A stretch of 64,000 bases of DNA from Roseibacillus persicicus (GTDB taxonomy: Bacteria > Verrucomicrobiota > Verrucomicrobiia > Verrucomicrobiales > Akkermansiaceae). Within the stretch, counting starts at the first letter, position 1. Each line of letters begins with the position of its first letter. Location: positions 561,158 through 625,157 of the forward strand of contig NZ_BMXI01000001.1 in the NCBI RefSeq assembly GCF_014651675.1, read 5' to 3'. The position numbers and the translations under genes are program-made. Below, piece by piece: positions 1 to 8,573 of the stretch. Below the pieces are notes generated by a model. That model was not told the DNA's origin. It was given only the letters and a program-made list of their open reading frames with translations, and made no database searches.

Positions 1-876
1 GACTACTTCTCTGACCCTACTGCCATGAATAGCGTCAGCCCCACTGGCTGGAATGAATATTCTCTGGGAGCCCGGCAAACCCAGATGCAGGTGGAAATTG
101 GCCGAGCCACTTCCTCAAGCAACCAGATGCCCAATCGCCTGTTTGTGAGCGCCCGCTTTGATAGCGACACCATCACCCGGAGACAGCAGACTTCTCGAAA
201 TGCCTGGTGGCGCTTTGAGGGAGAAGATGGTTACTCCCAGGGCGGACAGAGCTGGCCCACTACTCCCGACGGGGACGACTGGTTCGTTCAAACCGAATAC
301 CTCCCCAATGGCCGCCCTTGCCTAACCCTCGATCTGGAGAAACTTCCCGCTTTCCTAACAGAAATCTCAGCCGATGACTGCACCATCAACAACTCGATTT
401 GGATCGGTCCCAAGTATGGTGTCGGAGACGTCGCCAAGCCTTCCTTTCCCAGCGCCAATGACGATGTCGCCTTGTTGATTAAAGCTTCCGAAGATCTCTC
501 GGCCTACACCAATGGACTCACCATCATCACTCCGTTGCGGGTTTACTTTGCCGATAACTTCAACGCCGTGCCCACTACCCCGCCAGCTGGCAGCGGAATC
601 ACTGGCGACTGGTATCCACCAGTCTCAGTCTATGCTCCCGAGAAGCGCTTTGGTATTCAGGACACCTCCGGCGCGATCGACATTCAAGGTCAGATCGGGG
701 TCTTGCCCTCCGACTCGGTGAGCTCGGAGGTCCACCCTCTCGACCTCAAGGACGGCGGCACCGACACCGTCGACTCGAACTCGATCAACGTGAATCTGAC
801 CTCGATTCAGCAAGTGGAAGACCTCCCGCCCGTCAACTCCATGAGCTGGCTGACTGTTATTCAAGAAGTCCACTAG
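1..876 (+). CDS. C-terminal part of a large secreted/surface protein (5' truncated by the window)
   Basis: The frame is open from base 1 and has no stop before 876, so the ATG at 25 is probably internal and this is the last ~290 residues of a longer gene. The fragment is rich in Ser, Thr, Asp and Trp, has no membrane segment and ends in SMSWLTVIQEVH. The stretch APEKRFG followed by QGQIGVLPSD and repeated polar beta-strand-like segments recalls the end of the long Verru_Chthon cassette protein A family of Verrucomicrobia; that assignment is from memory of the family and is only tentative. Its stop overlaps by 4 bp the stop of the convergent L,D-transpeptidase gene. Function unknown. Confidence 0.65.
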   Translation, partial: DYFSDPTAMNSVSPTGWNEYSLGARQTQMQVEIGRATSSSNQMPNRLFVSARFDSDTITRRQQTSRNAWWRFEGEDGYSQGGQSWPTTPDGDDWFVQTEYLPNGRPCLTLDLEKLPAFLTEISADDCTINNSIWIGPKYGVGDVAKPSFPSANDDVALLIKASEDLSAYTNGLTIITPLRVYFADNFNAVPTTPPAGSGITGDWYPPVSVYAPEKRFGIQDTSGAIDIQGQIGVLPSDSVSSEVHPLDLKDGGTDTVDSNSINVNLTSIQQVEDLPPVNSMSWLTVIQEVH

Positions 877-1442
877 AGCCGCACCGTCACCGGCATTCCC
901 AACCGGCTTCTCTCATAGATCAATGGCTGGACCTCTTCGGGCATTCGAATGCATCCGAAACTGGTGCGATAACCTTTGGGAAATTCACCCACGTGAATCC
1001 CAACTCCATCCCAAGTCAATCGCATCCAGTACGGCATCGCGATTCCCAGATACTCGGTTCCGGGAGGCTTTTGCGAAACCTCCCAGCTCTTCTCGACGAT
1101 CACTTCGCCGGTCTCCTTCGAGACATACTTCCCGTATTTGTTAGACCGCTTGTCCACGATCATTTCCTTAATCCGGAACGTTCCGGTTGGGGTCTCCCGC
1201 CCATCGATCCCCGTCGAGCAATCGGTTTCGATCACCGTCCTCCCCTTGTCATCCCTCAGGGTCAGTCGCTGATCTTGCAAGGAAATCTCTATAGCGCCTT
1301 TTCCTCTCTCCATCGTTTGATAAACTTCCTCATCAACCCGCCAACCGGGCTCTGGAGAAGCCAATCGAGAGCCGGACTGCACGGAACCACACGAACACAG
1401 GCCGGCTCCCGCCAGACACCCCAAAACCCAGATAGCTTTCAT
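873..1442 (-). CDS. L,D-transpeptidase (YkuD family) lipoprotein
   Basis: The C-terminal half carries the YkuD catalytic signature: a His in GIHVGEFPKG followed by the nucleophile Cys in SFGCIRMPEE. Enzymes of this family form 3-3 peptidoglycan cross-links or attach proteins to peptidoglycan in the periplasm. The chosen ATG (complement of 1440-1442) gives MKAIWVLGCLAGAGLCSCG, a signal peptide ending in a plausible lipobox (LCSC), so the enzyme is likely lipid-anchored. A start 12 codons upstream is also open, but it would put MKWRPSLGSFSF before the signal peptide. At 189 residues it is a minimal single-domain member. The substrate is not predictable from sequence. Confidence 0.85.
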   Translation of the reverse strand: MKAIWVLGCLAGAGLCSCGSVQSGSRLASPEPGWRVDEEVYQTMERGKGAIEISLQDQRLTLRDDKGRTVIETDCSTGIDGRETPTGTFRIKEMIVDKRSNKYGKYVSKETGEVIVEKSWEVSQKPPGTEYLGIAMPYWMRLTWDGVGIHVGEFPKGYRTSFGCIRMPEEVQPLIYERSRLGMPVTVRL

Positions 1443-1552
1443 GAAGGAAAAGCTGCCGAGTGAAGGCCGCCACTTCAAGTGCTAAATTTTCAGCATATGA
1501 AACGAAGAGCCTCCAAGGGTCAGAAGTTTATGGTCGAGAGCTGTCTCTCCGC

Positions 1553-3058
1553 CTAACGAGCCTCAACGCTCACGTCGTCGATATACCACCCGAGGAAATC
1601 GTTGGTCGGACCGCCATCTCCACTGAAGCGAAACTCAATACGGACAGCCTGCCCCAAAGCTTCAGCCGGCAACTCGATACCGGAGACAGTTTCCCAGTCA
1701 GTCTCGTTCACATCCATGTCTTCAGCCTGGAAGATGGCACCGGTCCCGATAACTTCCCCGGTGGTATCGCTAACGACATAGACCTCCGCAGTATCATCTG
1801 CCGGAAAGTCCATGTTTTGAGAGAAGCCAAGAGTCGCAGAAATCGTGAATCCGGTGAGATCGAGCACTGGCGTACTTAGGCACGTCGAAGTGCCAACTTC
1901 ATAGAATCCTGCGCTCCCTGACTCCGGGGTGGAGGCATCGCCCAAGGAGGTTCCCCAGGCAGTCGTCCCACTGCTACCGCCCGCCACGACTCCCCCGGGT
2001 CCTTCCGAATCAGGAAGGCCGAATTCCCATGGCGACCCCGTCCCCTTGTTCGTCATCGTGAAACTGCCATCACTTGCTTCGAAGTCCGCTGTCAAAAGAA
2101 CCGTGGGAGCCACTTCCTCCTCTCTCAAGGTGAAAAACCGTTGCTCGCCCGAGAGAGCGACTCCAACGAGACTGTTGCTTCCTGTCCCCGAAGCGGCGAT
2201 ATCCTCCAGAAGACCAGCGCCATCATCATGAACCAACCATTCCGAAGGTGGCGTGCTGAGATCAGTCGAACTCAAGAGGTCATATTGATATCCCGCAGTG
2301 CTTTCCCAAGAGAAGTCGAGCGCTCCTGCCACTTGACTCACGGAAAGAATAACAGGATCGACCGTATCTGCGGTAATCAGAATATTATCAAAGATATGGA
2401 AAGTCGGATTGCTGTTACCTGTGGGAGTATCGGGATTCCGTCGAATCATGAAATAGGCATCGTCAGTAAAGACAACCCCGTCAACCCCATCAGTGATGGT
2501 CACCCTCTCACCCAGCAGATACCCCCCGTTGTCAGTCCCATCCGAGGTATAAGTCGCCAGCGTCACTGGTTCTGTGAAAGCCGCATCTGCCGAATATTGG
2601 ATCGCGATTGAGTAGGCGTGATCGTCATCCAGATTAACGTCGAACTCCATCACTACAGTATTGGCACCCAAGGTCGCGAGTGGCATCGGACTGTCCAATG
2701 TCGCCGCTCCCGTATTCGCTCGCACTCGCATTCCAGAGCCCCCATCCCCGCTCCCGAGCTGATCCCAACGCGCGTTGCTATTGACTGAGTCTCCGGCAGT
2801 GGCATTGAGAGAGCCCGAAACATCGCGCCAGCCAATACCGGCATTCACCGCGACGGCATCCTCCGAATCATAGCTCGTGCCAAGGGTTGCTCCCGGGCCG
2901 CCCGCCCCATCACCCCCAAGGGGATCGAGGCTGACTCCTTTCGCTTGAATGGGAATATCGGGAAGCCCTTCGAAGTCATCAAACTGGATCACGGTTTGGG
3001 CTGACGCACCCAAAGCGATTAGAAGAGTTGTGAACCCACCCACATAAATATGTTTCAT
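1553..3058 (-). CDS. Secreted beta-rich protein, paralogue of the next gene, without PEP-CTERM
   Basis: 501 residues. An N-terminal signal peptide (MKHIYVGGFTTLLIALGASA) precedes a domain at about residues 22-232 that is closely similar to the neighbouring PEP-CTERM protein (FDDFEGLPDIP, GIGWRDVSG, SGMRVRANTGAATLDS, DDAYFMIRR). Residues 235-315 form a short module of the YxLLSSTDLS...FFTL type that recurs in other secreted proteins of this window. Residues 318-500 look like a jelly-roll adhesion/binding domain ending in FLGWYIDDVSVEAR. There is no C-terminal sorting tail. No catalytic motif is recognised; a surface binding or structural role is inferred from architecture only. Confidence 0.8.
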   Translation of the reverse strand: MKHIYVGGFTTLLIALGASAQTVIQFDDFEGLPDIPIQAKGVSLDPLGGDGAGGPGATLGTSYDSEDAVAVNAGIGWRDVSGSLNATAGDSVNSNARWDQLGSGDGGSGMRVRANTGAATLDSPMPLATLGANTVVMEFDVNLDDDHAYSIAIQYSADAAFTEPVTLATYTSDGTDNGGYLLGERVTITDGVDGVVFTDDAYFMIRRNPDTPTGNSNPTFHIFDNILITADTVDPVILSVSQVAGALDFSWESTAGYQYDLLSSTDLSTPPSEWLVHDDGAGLLEDIAASGTGSNSLVGVALSGEQRFFTLREEEVAPTVLLTADFEASDGSFTMTNKGTGSPWEFGLPDSEGPGGVVAGGSSGTTAWGTSLGDASTPESGSAGFYEVGTSTCLSTPVLDLTGFTISATLGFSQNMDFPADDTAEVYVVSDTTGEVIGTGAIFQAEDMDVNETDWETVSGIELPAEALGQAVRIEFRFSGDGGPTNDFLGWYIDDVSVEAR

Positions 3059-3165
3059 ATCCTATACTTGGAAATTTAAAAATCATGACCTCCCCAAAAG
3101 CCCGTCCGCGTAAAACCAACGGCTCGGCTCAAGAGAAAGTCTCAAAACATTCATCTACTCCCGCT

Positions 3166-3924
3166 CTATCGACGACGAAGCAAGAAGCCCAATGATGACA
3201 ACCCGAACAGTATCCCTACGGAAGGCTCAGGCACCGCGGTGATGGAGATATTGTCAAACACGTGGAATGTGGAATTGCTGTTCCCAATTGCGTCGGAAGG
3301 ATCGCGGCGAATCATAAAGTAGGCGTCATCAGTAAAGACGACTCCTGCCACTCCATCCGTAATCGTGACCGATTCGTTTTCCAAAAATCCACCATTGTCA
3401 CTACCGTTGGAATTGTATGTCGCCAAAGTGATGGGCGAAGTAAACGCCGCATCAGCCGAATACTGAATCACGAGGGAATACTGACTGTTGTCGTCCAGAT
3501 TGATATCGAACTCCATCACGACAGTCGGCAGGCCTATCGTCAGAAGCGGCATCGCACTATCCAACGTGGCAGCTCCCGTATTCGCCCTCACGCGCATGCC
3601 CGAACCTCCCCCGTTGCCCGCCTGATCCCACCGGGCATTTCCGTTGATCGTATCCCCTACCGTCGCAGTGAAAGTTGAGCCAGAGACATCCCGCCACCCG
3701 ATCCCGCTGTTCACCGATGCGGCATCCGCTGGACCATAGTTCGTCCCATTCGAGCTCCCATTCCCTCCTGCTCCATCTCCTCCATTGGGGTCCAGGCTGA
3801 TCCCTTTTGCTTGAACAGGGATGTCTGGAAGCCCCTCAAAATCATCGAATTGGATAAGAACAGCGGCAGAACTCACTTGGGAAAAAGTGAGCAGCATCGT
3901 CGGTATGAGTAGTTTTTCGACCAT
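3166..3924 (-). CDS. PEP-CTERM protein, paralogue of the preceding secreted protein
   Basis: 252 residues: signal peptide (MVEKLLIPTMLLTFSQVSSA), one domain shared nearly end to end with the N-terminal ~230 residues of the neighbouring 501-residue protein, then VPEPSVGILFGLSSLGFLLRRR. This tail (VPEP motif, hydrophobic helix, Arg cluster) is the PEP-CTERM signal processed by exosortase systems, so the mature protein is expected to be exported and handled by an exosortase encoded elsewhere. The two genes lie in tandem 107 bp apart and are evidently a duplication followed by exchange of the C-terminal module. Specific function unknown. Confidence 0.85.
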   Translation of the reverse strand: MVEKLLIPTMLLTFSQVSSAAVLIQFDDFEGLPDIPVQAKGISLDPNGGDGAGGNGSSNGTNYGPADAASVNSGIGWRDVSGSTFTATVGDTINGNARWDQAGNGGGSGMRVRANTGAATLDSAMPLLTIGLPTVVMEFDINLDDNSQYSLVIQYSADAAFTSPITLATYNSNGSDNGGFLENESVTITDGVAGVVFTDDAYFMIRRDPSDAIGNSNSTFHVFDNISITAVPEPSVGILFGLSSLGFLLRRR

Positions 3925-4259
3925 CGTAGTAGGAATACTGGTTGAGCTGGTGAGACAATTTTTCTGTCCCAGAGAGTCACTCCAGCAAATACCGTGCCTT
4001 ATTTTTCACTTTCAACTCAGGTGGAGATAGGAACGCGCGCACCAGTTCCAACCACCCTTTCTTTATTTTCAGGCCTTTTCTCGCAAAGGTCTCTCCCCTG
4101 CAGAGTCTTGCATCGAGGGACTGGGCTTTGAAAATTGAACCTTGATAAAAACAAAGCCCCGACCTCGGAGAATCATGTTTCTCTGTTATTTGAGCGTCTG
4201 GAAGGCCGGCCCACTCCCCAGCCTTTTCAAAGAGATTCTCCCCTGATAGGACTCCGGCC
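3925..4259. other. 335-bp divergent intergenic region
   Basis: Lies between two divergently transcribed genes, so it must hold promoters for both. The only clear structure is an inverted repeat with 8-bp arms, GGGCTTTG at 4123-4130 and CAAAGCCC at 4152-4159, about 100 bp upstream of the IMPase start. It could be a leader hairpin or an operator. No convincing -35/-10 pair, riboswitch or RNA gene was recognised. Confidence 0.5.
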
Positions 4260-5009
4260 GTGACTTATCTTGAGACCGCCATCAACGCCGCGCAGGAAGC
4301 CGGCCAACTGCTTCGTGACCACTTTCATCAGGACAAAAATGTCGATGAAGCCCAGCATCACGACCTGAAGCTCGAATTGGACCGCAAAGCTCAGGACTTG
4401 ATCTTCGAACGAATCGCTGCCGAGTTTCCCGATCACGCCCTTTACGGCGAGGAAGGACTGGGGGGAAATCAGGAATCCGAGTTCCAGTGGATCGTGGACC
4501 CCATCGATGGCACCGTGAACTTCTTCTATGGCATTCCCCACTTTTGTGTCTCCATCGCTATGCGCCAGGGAGAAGATATCCTCGTCGGGGTCATTTATGA
4601 TCCGATGACCGGGGAGCTCTGGACCGCCGAAAAGGACGGCGAAGTCCTCCTCAACGGCAAGCCCCTGAAGGTCAGCTCCCGCACCAAGCTGGAGGAAGCC
4701 ATTGTCTTTATCGGCTGCGGCAAAGACGAAGAAGCGCTCAAGATTGGCCTCGAACGATTCCGCAAGGCCTCGCTCCGTTGCCGCAAGATGCGCATGATGG
4801 GTAGCGCGGCCCTCGGCATGGCCTATACCGCCAGCGGCCGACTGGATGCCTACGTGGAAAGTCGGATTTCTCTCTGGGACATCGCCGCAGGCAAGCTGAT
4901 TCTCGAAATGGCGGGTGGCAGCTGTGAGCTAGTTCCCAATGCTGAAAACCCGGACATCTACGCCATCAAGGCCACCAACGGCCTCATCCCCATCGACGAA
5001 GTTCTCTAA
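4260..5009 (+). CDS. Inositol monophosphatase family phosphatase
   Basis: 249 residues, GTG start at 4260. It has the metal-binding signatures of the IMPase superfamily in order: GEEG (about residue 63), WIVDPIDGTVNF (DPIDGT, about residue 81) and near the C-terminus WDIAAGKLILEMAGG. Enzymes with this layout dephosphorylate myo-inositol 1-phosphate or related sugar/nucleotide phosphates in the cytoplasm using Mg2+; SuhB and CysQ types cannot be told apart safely here. Length is typical. It is followed after 13 bp by a small hypothetical gene and then ispF on the same strand, which suggests one operon. Confidence 0.9.
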   Translation: MTYLETAINAAQEAGQLLRDHFHQDKNVDEAQHHDLKLELDRKAQDLIFERIAAEFPDHALYGEEGLGGNQESEFQWIVDPIDGTVNFFYGIPHFCVSIAMRQGEDILVGVIYDPMTGELWTAEKDGEVLLNGKPLKVSSRTKLEEAIVFIGCGKDEEALKIGLERFRKASLRCRKMRMMGSAALGMAYTASGRLDAYVESRISLWDIAAGKLILEMAGGSCELVPNAENPDIYAIKATNGLIPIDEVL

Positions 5010-5022
5010 CAAAAGCAACCCC

Positions 5023-5421
5023 ATGACCCTCCCTCCCACCTTTACCACCCAAAGCCTCGGCGAGCTGCAGCTGCAGGAAACCAGCTACCGGCCTACCAAT
5101 CAGAATGCAAACCGCTTCCTCTTTGAGCCCGGCCACAACGTCAATCCCGTTGATTGGATCTCGCTCATCGATCGCAAGGTGCCCCACCTGAACAGCCAGT
5201 GGCCCAGCCTACTGGCGAGTGAAGCAGCCGAACTCAAAGCAGCCCTCCAAGGCATAGGCCAGAGCACTCTCAATGAGGAGGCCAAGCTCAAGCACATCAC
5301 CCTCCATGGTGACGGGAACGCTCTCTTGCTGGTCAGTCTCTCAGCTTCGGAGGAAGGTCATCATTTGGAAATCGAGGTCAATGCTGACGACAAGGTCACA
5401 GCCATTAACGCGACCCGCTAG
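5023..5421 (+). CDS. Conserved-looking small hypothetical protein
   Basis: 132 residues from ATG 5023, placed between the IMPase gene (13 bp upstream) and ispF (4 bp downstream), so almost certainly co-transcribed. The protein is soluble, without signal or membrane segment. The middle has WISLIDRKVPHLNSQWPSLLASEA and the C-terminal half has alternating hydrophobic strands (ALLLVSLSASEEGHHLEIEVNADD). I do not recognise the family. An upstream in-frame extension to 4939 overlaps the IMPase gene and is less likely. Confidence 0.7.
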   Translation: MTLPPTFTTQSLGELQLQETSYRPTNQNANRFLFEPGHNVNPVDWISLIDRKVPHLNSQWPSLLASEAAELKAALQGIGQSTLNEEAKLKHITLHGDGNALLLVSLSASEEGHHLEIEVNADDKVTAINATR

Positions 5422-5425
5422 TTAT

Positions 5426-5929
5426 ATGAATTCTTCTTCACCCAACTGGATTCCCCTCGTCGGCACCGGCTACGACGTCCATCAGTTCGCCGAAGGGCGC
5501 AAGCTCATCCTTGGAGGGGTGGAAATCCCCCACACCCACGGACTGCAGGGACACTCTGATGCCGACGTGCTCTGCCACGCCATCGCGGATGCGATTTTAG
5601 GTGCAGTGGGCTTGCCTGACATTGGACATTACTTTCCACCCGGAGATCCCGACTGCAAAGATATCTCTTCCCTGAAAATTCTGGAAAAAGCCGCAAGCCT
5701 CGTCCGCGAACTTGGGGGACGACTTTGCAATGTGGATTCCGCCCTAGTGGCTGAAGCCCCCAAAGTCCTTCCTCATGCCGAAGCGATGAAAATCAACATT
5801 GGCCTCGCGCTGGGGCTTCCCCCCAAAAGGGTCGGAATCAAAGCCACCACCAATGAGACCATGGGCTTCGTCGGGCGGGGAGAAGGCATCGCCGCTCTGG
5901 CCAGTGCCAGTGTGATGATGCCGGATTGA
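5426..5929 (+). CDS. ispF: 2-C-methyl-D-erythritol 2,4-cyclodiphosphate synthase
   Basis: 167 residues, the usual length for IspF. It converts 4-diphosphocytidyl-2-C-methylerythritol 2-phosphate to the cyclic 2,4-diphosphate with loss of CMP in the non-mevalonate isoprenoid pathway. The metal site DVH is in GTGYDVHQF near the N-terminus, the conserved HSDADVLCHAIADAILGA segment follows, and the C-terminal nucleotide-binding region reads KATTNETMGFVGRGEGIAALA. The ATG at 5426 starts 4 bp after the previous stop; a longer open frame upstream overlaps that gene and is rejected. It converges on fbp. Confidence 0.97.
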   Translation: MNSSSPNWIPLVGTGYDVHQFAEGRKLILGGVEIPHTHGLQGHSDADVLCHAIADAILGAVGLPDIGHYFPPGDPDCKDISSLKILEKAASLVRELGGRLCNVDSALVAEAPKVLPHAEAMKINIGLALGLPPKRVGIKATTNETMGFVGRGEGIAALASASVMMPD

Positions 5930-5994
5930 AGTCATCATTGCGTCCCGGAACGTCCGGAACGGAAAGAACCAGCCGCCGAACCCAAAAAAATCAC

Positions 5995-7926
5995 TCAGCT
6001 TTCCCTCACCTCTCCCGAGCGATAGGCTTGCAGGAGATTGTTGAGCGAACAAAGCTGGGCATGGATATCTTCGCTTTCGTGAGTGTCGGCAATCGTTCGC
6101 GATGGCTCATGAACCCGCAACTCGCGGAGCGAAGGAATCATGTCGTCCTGACATTCCAGAAAGTGTTCGATGGACTCAAAGTGCGAATGTTCCGCCAGGC
6201 GAATCCCATTTGGCCCCATCACCAGAGTGTAACCGTGGTCGCCGTAGGACTCGGAAAAAGCTCCATCGATCGTGACCGCGTTGCCACCGCGCTTCACCGG
6301 GTCCTCCCCTTTCTCAACCTTCACGGGCACATGGCCATTGACGATGAGAACGTCATCTCCCACCCCGAAAGCCCGTCCCACCCGCTTGCAGAACTCAGCA
6401 TCATGGATTTTGTGGAAATACGGGTCCTTAACCTCCTTGTGGGTCTCCGGATCAGAGAGGAAGTAGCGCTCGAAAGTCGTCATCTTCTCCTTGCCAAACA
6501 GAGGCGAATCACCGTGAACCCATAGCCAATAGAAGTAGTCCAAATCCTGTGAAACGGTGTGCGCGCCCTCTCGGTAACAGCTTCTAACGACTTGTTCCAA
6601 TTCTCGAAACAGGTCTCCCCCGCTCAACTTGGCATCCCCAATCTGGACCTCGCGGAAACTGCCGTCCTCATTCGTCGGCACACAGCCATGAAAGATCAGG
6701 GCCTCATCGCGACGCAACGAGAGACTTCCTTGCTTGACCAAGAACAGCATGTGTTCCCACAGGCGTTGACTGGAAATGAAAGACTCGCGCAGACGAGCGA
6801 TACAGACCTTTTCGTCTTCCGATAGAGCGTAAGGGTCCTCGGGATTGATGGTGGGAAAGTAGTTATCGTTTAAGGTATGGGTCTTGCCATCCAGCGTAAT
6901 CGTTCCGTTTTCCCAATCGATGAGATGCAAGTGACGCCTGTCCTCCATCTTCCACTCGGGATGGCGCTCGATCACCGGGCTCGCTAGTTTAAACTCCAGG
7001 ATCGCAATCGCCTTATGCATCCTGGCAACCAACTCTTCATCCATAAAGTCCGAAGAACGCTTGGGATAAAAACTGGCGGCCGGGTCATCGCCATAGACAG
7101 TCTTGGCCAGCTTCGCCAAGGGCGAAAGGAGGATTCCGTAACCCTCCTCCAGCTGCCACAGACGAAGATACCGCAAAGAGATTCGCAAAACCGTCGCGAT
7201 GAGAACTTCCGATCCCAGCGTCGCCCCCATCCACGTAACATCATGATTTCCCCAGGTGAAACTCACGTTGGGTTGATTCTTCAGGTAGTGAACAACGCGG
7301 TCCCCACGCTCCCCCCGATCAAACAAATCACCCGCCACGATGACCTCCGAAACAACCAAATTGCGCACCAGGCGGGAGGCCTCATGCAGCGCGACGATGT
7401 CCTGGTCGTAGTCAGCCAATGACTCGATCATGGAATCCACGTAGCCCGGATCACGGCGGAAAGAAACTTCATCCAGCAGCGCAATATAGAGGACCTTGAA
7501 GTCTTCATTCATCAGGCCTAACAACTCCTCCTTGGTCACCCTTTTCGCTAGCTTGCGCACAAGCCGAAACTGAAGACGTAGTAGCCGCTTGGTCTTCTTC
7601 TTGCGCCACTCGCGATCTTGCAACCGCTCCTGATAGGTACGCATCTTTTCGACTGGGTAATAGAGAAAGGCCAGGAGAATTTCCTTCTCCTCGGCAGTGA
7701 GTTCGTCCCCGAAAACCTCATTCACCAAGTTGCTCAAGCCACCAGAAGCATTGTTGATCACGTGCCGCAACTTCCGGTCGTCACCGTGAACATCACTAAT
7801 GATATGGATCCGCCCCTTCGGCAGCGTCAGCTTCGCCTGTAACAACGAGATCTGCGACATCACGGAAGAGGCGCTGGGAAACTGGCGGGCAAGGAGGCTG
7901 AGCGTCGGACTGCAAACGTCTGGCAT
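5995..7926 (-). CDS. fbp: Fructose-1,6-bisphosphatase, class III
   Basis: 643 residues, matching the large class III (Firmicutes-type) FBPase rather than the ~330-residue class I/II enzymes. It hydrolyses fructose 1,6-bisphosphate to fructose 6-phosphate in gluconeogenesis. The metallophosphoesterase signatures are visible: IHIISDVHGD (about residue 42), VAGDLFDRGERGDR and TWGNHDVTWMGA (about residues 195-235), and INGHVP-type His residues near the C-terminus (VNGHVPV). The first ATG is used; an internal Met at residue 23 (MSQISLLQAKLTL) is an alternative start. The gene is monocistronic and convergent with the ispF operon. Confidence 0.95.
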   Translation of the reverse strand: MPDVCSPTLSLLARQFPSASSVMSQISLLQAKLTLPKGRIHIISDVHGDDRKLRHVINNASGGLSNLVNEVFGDELTAEEKEILLAFLYYPVEKMRTYQERLQDREWRKKKTKRLLRLQFRLVRKLAKRVTKEELLGLMNEDFKVLYIALLDEVSFRRDPGYVDSMIESLADYDQDIVALHEASRLVRNLVVSEVIVAGDLFDRGERGDRVVHYLKNQPNVSFTWGNHDVTWMGATLGSEVLIATVLRISLRYLRLWQLEEGYGILLSPLAKLAKTVYGDDPAASFYPKRSSDFMDEELVARMHKAIAILEFKLASPVIERHPEWKMEDRRHLHLIDWENGTITLDGKTHTLNDNYFPTINPEDPYALSEDEKVCIARLRESFISSQRLWEHMLFLVKQGSLSLRRDEALIFHGCVPTNEDGSFREVQIGDAKLSGGDLFRELEQVVRSCYREGAHTVSQDLDYFYWLWVHGDSPLFGKEKMTTFERYFLSDPETHKEVKDPYFHKIHDAEFCKRVGRAFGVGDDVLIVNGHVPVKVEKGEDPVKRGGNAVTIDGAFSESYGDHGYTLVMGPNGIRLAEHSHFESIEHFLECQDDMIPSLRELRVHEPSRTIADTHESEDIHAQLCSLNNLLQAYRSGEVRES

Positions 7927-8125
7927 GCCTCCACCATGAGCATAAAGTGTCCCAATTTAAAATCCCGGAATAAGAAACGTTCCGTAACAAGGGGTGTGCT
8001 TCAAACTAACACTAACCTCCAAGCCTCCATTTGTCGAACTCAGCTCTCACCGTTCTCAAAAGATTCCCGCGTCATGACTGTAGACCTTTCTTGAATATCG
8101 GAGTCTGTCGAGGGACTCTCACAGT

Positions 8126-8398
8126 ATGGCTACCGACCCGATGCACATTTACTATTCGAAGTGGCTTCCCCGTGCTCGCCGCCTTCTGGCTCCGAGCGGT
8201 CGGTTGACCGAGTTGGCCCACACCCTTTCAGCCAAGGATCAAATCCCTGCCGAAGATTGGCGCACGCGTCTCCGGCGCGTTCTGGACGGGCACGAGCAAC
8301 CCGATACGGACCTCGTCTTTGAGGTGGAGCGCTTTGTTTGCCGCCCCCTCTCCGAACGCCCAGTCGAGCAGACTGAGGAGTTCGTCCTGGCCAGTTAA
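8126..8398 (+). CDS. Small hypothetical protein
   Basis: 90 residues, no signal peptide or membrane segment, mixed charge, Arg-rich (LPRARRLL, WRTRLRRVL). It stands alone, 200 bp from the divergent fbp start. No domain is recognised. An antisense frame (8130-8411) is also open, so the coding strand is not certain; the plus-strand frame has the more ordinary amino-acid composition. Downstream, GCTTCTTT and AAAGAAGC around 8450-8472 form a hairpin that may end the transcript. Confidence 0.5.
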   Translation: MATDPMHIYYSKWLPRARRLLAPSGRLTELAHTLSAKDQIPAEDWRTRLRRVLDGHEQPDTDLVFEVERFVCRPLSERPVEQTEEFVLAS

Positions 8399-8573
8399 CT
8401 TCCCTCGCCACTCACTCACCCTCATCAAAGGGTCGAAACCGCTTCTTTCTTCTACCGGAGAATAAAGAAGCTGAATTGTGCTTTTGCCTATCTGTCATCA
8501 CTTTTGATGGCTAAGGGGTCTTTCGTCTGTTAGAGCTATCGACTGAAAATAGGTCATGGTGACCGTTTTTGAC

